Of a DNA stretch of 26,006 nucleotides, positions 22,179 to 26,006 are shown in pieces. Within the stretch, counting starts at the first letter, position 1; every line of letters starts with the position of its first letter. Both the position numbers and the translations under genes were made by a program. This stretch comes from a virus. The stretch spans positions 1-26,006 of the IMG/VR virus record IMGVR_UViG_3300020176_000083. The stretch is one strand, 5' to 3'. The notes below the pieces were generated by a model that saw only the letters and a program-made list of their open reading frames with translations, did no database searches and was not told the origin of the DNA.

Positions 22179-23678
22179 TTACTGACCTTGCTGTGGCACA
22201 ATTGGCTCAATCAACTCATCACCACCTACGATATCTTCCAATCCAATCTTCTGGCGAACTTCGTTTGGAGATACAACGCCGCTATCAATGTGGTACTTGT
22301 AAATCTGTGTGCGTTCTGAGAAGTCACCGACATTGCGTGTACCTTCATCAATCTCATCATGTGCTTGGTGCAAGGTCTCGTCATCAAGAATCAGGTCAAC
22401 AATGCGCTTATCAACCTCTTTCAAGAACGTCAGTGATTTGACCCCTGAAGCTCGCGCTTTCTGCAAAAACTCAAGTTCATTTGGATAGTCACGGATATCA
22501 AACGAATCAGGGTAATTCACTTCAACGTCTGGCGTAATACCTTGCCAAATTGCAACATAGAACCACATCTGCTCCTCAGCTAACTGAAGCAAGTCAGCCT
22601 TCTCAGCCAAGCGAGCATTAAGCAGTTGAAACTCAGTCTGTAACGCGATACCTGAAGCCTTCACAGCATCCGTACCGCGAACTGCTCCTAGGTGCGCCAT
22701 TCTATTGATCGATTCAGTCTTGCGCTGAATACTGTCCATGACAGCACTTAGGTTTCCACCGTTTGGCTGAAGCAAGAATGGTCTGAGATTAGCATCTAGT
22801 TCATCAGGCATATTCACAATGCCACCTGCCCCTGCTGATGCGTCTGTGTCGTATGACTTAACCAATGTTGGATGGTTGCTAATGCGGATCAACTGTTCGA
22901 TCTCAGATAGCTCTTGATAGATAGCCTTTTGCATCAGAGCAATATCAGCGATGTCAGACTTTCCGATTCCCTTGGTCACAGTTCTCGCGGCAGGCAAATG
23001 GACAGCAGGGATCATTCCAATCGGGTTATCTATTGACTCAATCAGTCGCTCTGTTTCATTGTTGACCTCATAAAGCTCAACAGTGTCTTCAGTCCAAATG
23101 CGGAAATGTACAACAGACTCAGTGGCAGTTTCACGAATGATTGCTTCACGGACTTTGAGATAGACTAGCTTGTGCCGACCAGATGTCGTCCGTTCCCAAC
23201 GCCAATCAAAGACGTTCTCAGGTGTGTACAAGTTAAAATACGGGCGGATGCCTTGATCAAGTTCTTCTGCGCGTGTCCCTGCGTTGCTAGCAGGTTTATC
23301 GACAATGATCCAAACGTGACCATATACAGACGACCAAATCTGTGCTTCTTTCATAAACGCATCAAGTGACCGACCATCTAAGTCAGCGTCACGCATCATC
23401 GGAAGCAAAACTGGCGAACCGTCCATGCTGTTGTACTGGCGTGTTGGTGGATTGCGCCACAAGAAAGATGAATAGATATGAACCACGTTAGCGCAGTGGT
23501 TATCAATCGGTGTTAAGTCTAATCGTCTGGCGAACTCGTTTTTATCTTCATTGAGATACTTAACAAGGTACTCACCGTCTTTGTAGTGTTCACCACCTAA
23601 GTATGATCGCAGGTGGAATTCCCACTGATCCTGATAGTCGTCATAGTCTGGATGGGTGTAGGTAATTTCTTGCGACAC
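22179..23678 (-). CDS. portal protein
   Basis: A 499-residue portal protein that forms the dodecameric DNA channel at one capsid vertex. Visible parts: THPDYDDYQDQWEFHLRSYLGG at the N-terminus, IDNHCANVVHIYSSFLWRNPP, the wing region with GHVWIIVDKPASNAG, IGKSDIADIALMQKAIY and the long stem/clip helices (LAEKADLLQLAEEQMWFYVAIW). Length is usual for portals of the DUF4055-like kind. I prefer GTG at 23678, because AGGTGG lies 8 bases upstream; GTG at 23690 would add four residues without a site. Confidence 0.88.
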   Translation of the reverse strand: MSQEITYTHPDYDDYQDQWEFHLRSYLGGEHYKDGEYLVKYLNEDKNEFARRLDLTPIDNHCANVVHIYSSFLWRNPPTRQYNSMDGSPVLLPMMRDADLDGRSLDAFMKEAQIWSSVYGHVWIIVDKPASNAGTRAEELDQGIRPYFNLYTPENVFDWRWERTTSGRHKLVYLKVREAIIRETATESVVHFRIWTEDTVELYEVNNETERLIESIDNPIGMIPAVHLPAARTVTKGIGKSDIADIALMQKAIYQELSEIEQLIRISNHPTLVKSYDTDASAGAGGIVNMPDELDANLRPFLLQPNGGNLSAVMDSIQRKTESINRMAHLGAVRGTDAVKASGIALQTEFQLLNARLAEKADLLQLAEEQMWFYVAIWQGITPDVEVNYPDSFDIRDYPNELEFLQKARASGVKSLTFLKEVDKRIVDLILDDETLHQAHDEIDEGTRNVGDFSERTQIYKYHIDSGVVSPNEVRQKIGLEDIVGGDELIEPIVPQQGQ

Positions 23679-23680
23679 GA

Positions 23681-24898
23681 TTAAGTCCACCTAGTCGGTT
23701 GGGGTATGTCATATTGTCTCTTAATAGGATACAGGAAATCAATGAGATAGCCCAAAGCATCATTCATGTGGTCATAGCCTGAGTCTTTGTCTGGCTGATT
23801 AGTGCCTTCTTTGTAGGTTTGACGTTCTAGCGATCTGATGACTTGCTTGCATTTCGGGTCTACGAATAAATGTTTTTTGCCATCTGCGCTCATCAGTCTT
23901 GCGTTGACTGAGTTGATTCTATCTCTGATGGCTGAGTGTCGCTCTCTGACTTTGACTGTGAATCCTGCGTTTTGCAAGATGCTGAGGTCTGTTCGTCCAC
24001 CTGCGCTTGTTTTTCTTTGTCTTGCGGCAGGGTCGGGGTAAATGCAAATCTGCTTCTGTGCGTACCTCGTCTTGATCTCATCTACCATTTCATCCGTGTT
24101 TGATCCAAATATTACGATCTCATCTATGATCTTGATAATGCCGCCTTCACGCACTGATACAACCGCAGACATCGGGTCGAGGTTGAAGTCCATTCCGATG
24201 TGTAGCATTTGGTCGGGTTCAATATGACTTTTAGCCACTGATTCTTCACGACTGAAGTTGTAGTAGATGATTCCTGAGTAGTTGACGAACTGTGCATTGT
24301 ATTCTTGATTGAATGTTCTTTCATCCAGGTCTCGTTTCGCCGCTTCCACTTCTTCAGCATCAACCTGTCCTCCGTCTAATGTAGTGAACTGAAATGATCG
24401 CCAATCGGTTACTTTATCAGTGCCTTGCGTCCATAGGTCGTAAAAGTGGTTCCTGCCTTTTGGTGTGCCAATAAACACAGCAGACCCTCTGCGGTCTGAC
24501 AAGGAAGGTCGAATGACTTCAGACCAAGTTTCTGGTCGCATATCAGCAAACTCATCGAGTACAACAAAGTCTAAAGCACGACCTCGCAAGTTATCGGCTT
24601 TCTCTGCACCCTTTAAACTGATCGTTGAACCATTGATCAAAGTCACGCTTAACGATGATTCATTTGTTTTGCGTATGTATTCTTTTGGCAATGAATGAAG
24701 AAGCATATCCCATGCGATCTCTTTAGCGGCCTTGTAAGTAGGTGCGACATACCAGACGTTTCGATCTTTGCCTTGTATCGCTTGAATGATCAGTTCAGTA
24801 GTTGATAAAAACGTCTTACCAAACCGCCTACCTGCAACGACAACACGAAACCGATCTTTGCTATGAAATATTTTGCTCTGAGGTTTAGTCAGGTGCAT
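23681..24898 (-). CDS. terL: terminase large subunit
   Basis: A 405-residue packaging motor. ATPase: Walker A GRRFGKT (23-29), Walker B VVLDEFAD (D115, E116), coupling motif FIGTPKG (142-148). RNase H-like nuclease: D237 in IGMDFNLDP, D289 in CIYPDPAARQ and D380 in DHMNDALGYL. It cuts and pumps DNA through the portal. Nuclease and ATPase residues are all present. The start at 24898 overlaps the small subunit by 14 bases. Confidence 0.96.
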   Translation of the reverse strand: MHLTKPQSKIFHSKDRFRVVVAGRRFGKTFLSTTELIIQAIQGKDRNVWYVAPTYKAAKEIAWDMLLHSLPKEYIRKTNESSLSVTLINGSTISLKGAEKADNLRGRALDFVVLDEFADMRPETWSEVIRPSLSDRRGSAVFIGTPKGRNHFYDLWTQGTDKVTDWRSFQFTTLDGGQVDAEEVEAAKRDLDERTFNQEYNAQFVNYSGIIYYNFSREESVAKSHIEPDQMLHIGMDFNLDPMSAVVSVREGGIIKIIDEIVIFGSNTDEMVDEIKTRYAQKQICIYPDPAARQRKTSAGGRTDLSILQNAGFTVKVRERHSAIRDRINSVNARLMSADGKKHLFVDPKCKQVIRSLERQTYKEGTNQPDKDSGYDHMNDALGYLIDFLYPIKRQYDIPQPTRWT

Positions 24899-25250
24899 AA
24901 GTGTTGACTACGAATGACGGTATGTCTTGACTAGCTTGATTATCCTCACGCCACCCAGCCTGTGTTTTAAGATAAAAAATGGTAGCCGCCGTGTTTCCTT
25001 TTCTTGCTTGTGATATCAAATTTGACCCAACAGATGCGATGGCTTTACCTCTACCTTTTTGATATGCCTCAAAAACTTCTGGCTGACGTTCTTCAATGGC
25101 TCGAAAAGTGTTCTCCGATATAGCAAAATAATCAGCCATCTGTGCCTTAGACAATACAGCGGCTAATGCTTCAACCTGAGCGATCTGCGATTGATCGAAC
25201 TCAACTATCGGCCTTCCGCCACCTTCGCCTTGTCTGCCGTTCTTAGCCAT
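24885..25250 (-). CDS. terminase small subunit-like protein
   Basis: A 121-residue protein with an N-terminal Gly-rich stretch (RQGEGGGRPIVE), a helix-turn-helix at about 35-60 (LSKAQMADYFAISENTFRAI) and a helical part (KAIASVGSNLISQARKGNTAATIFYLK, here split by function) ending with WREDNQ. The segment GNTAATIFYLKTQAGWRE is typical for small terminases of this kind. It recognises the packaging site and regulates the large subunit. AGAGGTG lies 4 bases before ATG, which overlaps the end of the methyltransferase gene. Confidence 0.85.
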   Translation of the reverse strand: MAKNGRQGEGGGRPIVEFDQSQIAQVEALAAVLSKAQMADYFAISENTFRAIEERQPEVFEAYQKGRGKAIASVGSNLISQARKGNTAATIFYLKTQAGWREDNQASQDIPSFVVNTYAPD

Positions 25251-26006
25251 TAGACACCTCTTTGAATGTCTGACCTGTTGATTCCAGTGTTGCTTCTTTG
25301 CCTGTGAAATCCTGCCAACGCTTTACGATTACATCGCAGTACTTAGGGTCTAGTTCCATACCAAGGCAAGATCGACCAGACTTTTCACAAGCTATCAGTG
25401 TCGTTCCAGAACCACAAAAAGGCTCATAGACAGCTTGGCCAACGCTACTGTTGTTTAATATTGGGCGCAACATAACCTCAACAGGCTTTTGCGTTCCGTG
25501 ATTTGTTTGTTTATCTTCACCTTTTCTGTCTTTACCAATTCTCCATAAACTATCTTGATCTCTTGCGCCTTGCCAACAAGCATCTCCACGAACAGCATAC
25601 CAACAGGGCTCATGCATTTGATGATAATGACCCCTACTCAAAATATGACCAGTTTTTGCCCAAATTATTTGACCGCGTATATCGAAACCATTTTTTATTA
25701 AGCTATCAGCAACAATGTGGCCTTTTTTATCAGCATGCCAAACATAGGCCACTGAGCCACGGAATAAAGCCCAAGCATCAGTCCAATCAGCGTTATCATC
25801 ATTAAGAACTGTTCCTGTAACACTGTTTTTTATACCTGCTCTTTTAGCCCCGTCAGCAGGGTCATAATTTACACCATATGGCGGATCAGTAACCATCAAG
25901 TGAGGCATTACGCCATCGATCAGCTTCTCAACCGCATCAATACTTGTGCTATCGCCGCACATCACACGATGGTTACCGCAAATCCAAATATCACCTTCTT
26001 TGGTTA
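25243..26006 (-). CDS. DNA methyltransferase, beta class, partial (N-terminus outside window)
   Basis: The C-terminal part of an adenine-N6 or cytosine-N4 DNA methyltransferase. The frame stays open to the right edge; the residues before the apparent start read TKEGDIWICGNHRVMCGDST, which is a conserved part of the family, so the gene begins outside. Motif IV is VTDPPYGVNYD and motif I, located after it, is FCGSGTTLIACEKSGR; this order defines the beta class. DPPY favours N6-adenine. In phages such enzymes often carry a ParB-like N-terminal domain. It is next to the terminase genes and may protect the DNA or mark it for packaging. Confidence 0.92.
   Translation of the reverse strand, partial: TKEGDIWICGNHRVMCGDSTSIDAVEKLIDGVMPHLMVTDPPYGVNYDPADGAKRAGIKNSVTGTVLNDDNADWTDAWALFRGSVAYVWHADKKGHIVADSLIKNGFDIRGQIIWAKTGHILSRGHYHQMHEPCWYAVRGDACWQGARDQDSLWRIGKDRKGEDKQTNHGTQKPVEVMLRPILNNSSVGQAVYEPFCGSGTTLIACEKSGRSCLGMELDPKYCDVIVKRWQDFTGKEATLESTGQTFKEVSNG

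Noticed and set aside
24885-25250. Small terminase as a transcription regulator
   Set aside because: It has an HTH, but position just before the large terminase, its C-terminal region and the overlap favour the packaging role.
1-26006. tRNA genes, integrase, repressor, insertion sequences or defence genes
   Set aside because: None found by reading both strands; no tRNA-like cloverleaf or transposase motifs were noticed. A weak tRNA could be missed by eye.

Overview
The window is a contiguous piece of a tailed double-stranded DNA bacteriophage genome (Caudoviricetes). The tail genes (tail terminator, tube protein, chaperone pair with a -1 frameshift site, tape measure, hub and tip proteins) point to a long, non-contractile siphovirus tail. 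Every convincing gene reads on the minus strand, so gene order runs from high to low coordinates. Genes are packed with ATGA or TAATG overlaps and have Shine-Dalgarno sites. I saw no tRNA, integrase, repressor, insertion sequence or CRISPR array. A lysis set of a GTA-type three-helix holin and an M15 peptidase suggests a Gram-negative host. Several small proteins resemble families I associate with marine phages, so an aquatic phage is likely, but the host cannot be named from this sequence.

Layout in transcription order. Packaging and head, 26006 to about 18700: the C-terminal part of a DPPY-type DNA methyltransferase, small and large terminase, portal, MuF-like head protein, a 41-residue basic protein, scaffold, major capsid protein, a terminator, two small basic proteins and a head-tail connector. 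Tail, 18706 to 10215: tail completion protein, tail terminator, tail tube, chaperone G and its -1 frameshifted G-T form, tape measure, distal tail and hub proteins, a Cys-peptidase-like protein, the large tip protein, a BppU-like domain protein, an 18-residue-repeat protein and a fibre-associated protein. Fibre, 10195 to 6977: a 1072-residue fibre with a self-cleaving S74 chaperone domain. Accessory and lysis block, 6964 to 3677: two small conserved proteins, two single-helix membrane proteins, a beta-rich virion-like protein, an EF-hand membrane protein, a zinc-ribbon microprotein, holin and endolysin. The block ends in a strong terminator.

A new promoter follows that terminator and starts a recombination operon, 3559 to 1. 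It encodes an ERF single-strand annealing protein, a YqaJ exonuclease, an SSB-like protein with an SSB-type acidic tip, two small helix-turn-helix proteins, a NinB-like protein and a NinG-like nuclease. Together these would form a phage-encoded homologous recombination pathway.

The least routine signals are: the A AAA AAC frameshift site in the tail chaperone gene; a calcium-binding EF-hand membrane protein and a Cys-rich microprotein directly upstream of, and overlapping, the holin; an SSB-like partner for ERF and YqaJ; a UUCG-loop terminator facing against the genes at about 1900; an 18-residue tandem-repeat tail protein; and several small genes of 41 to 57 codons that are easily missed.
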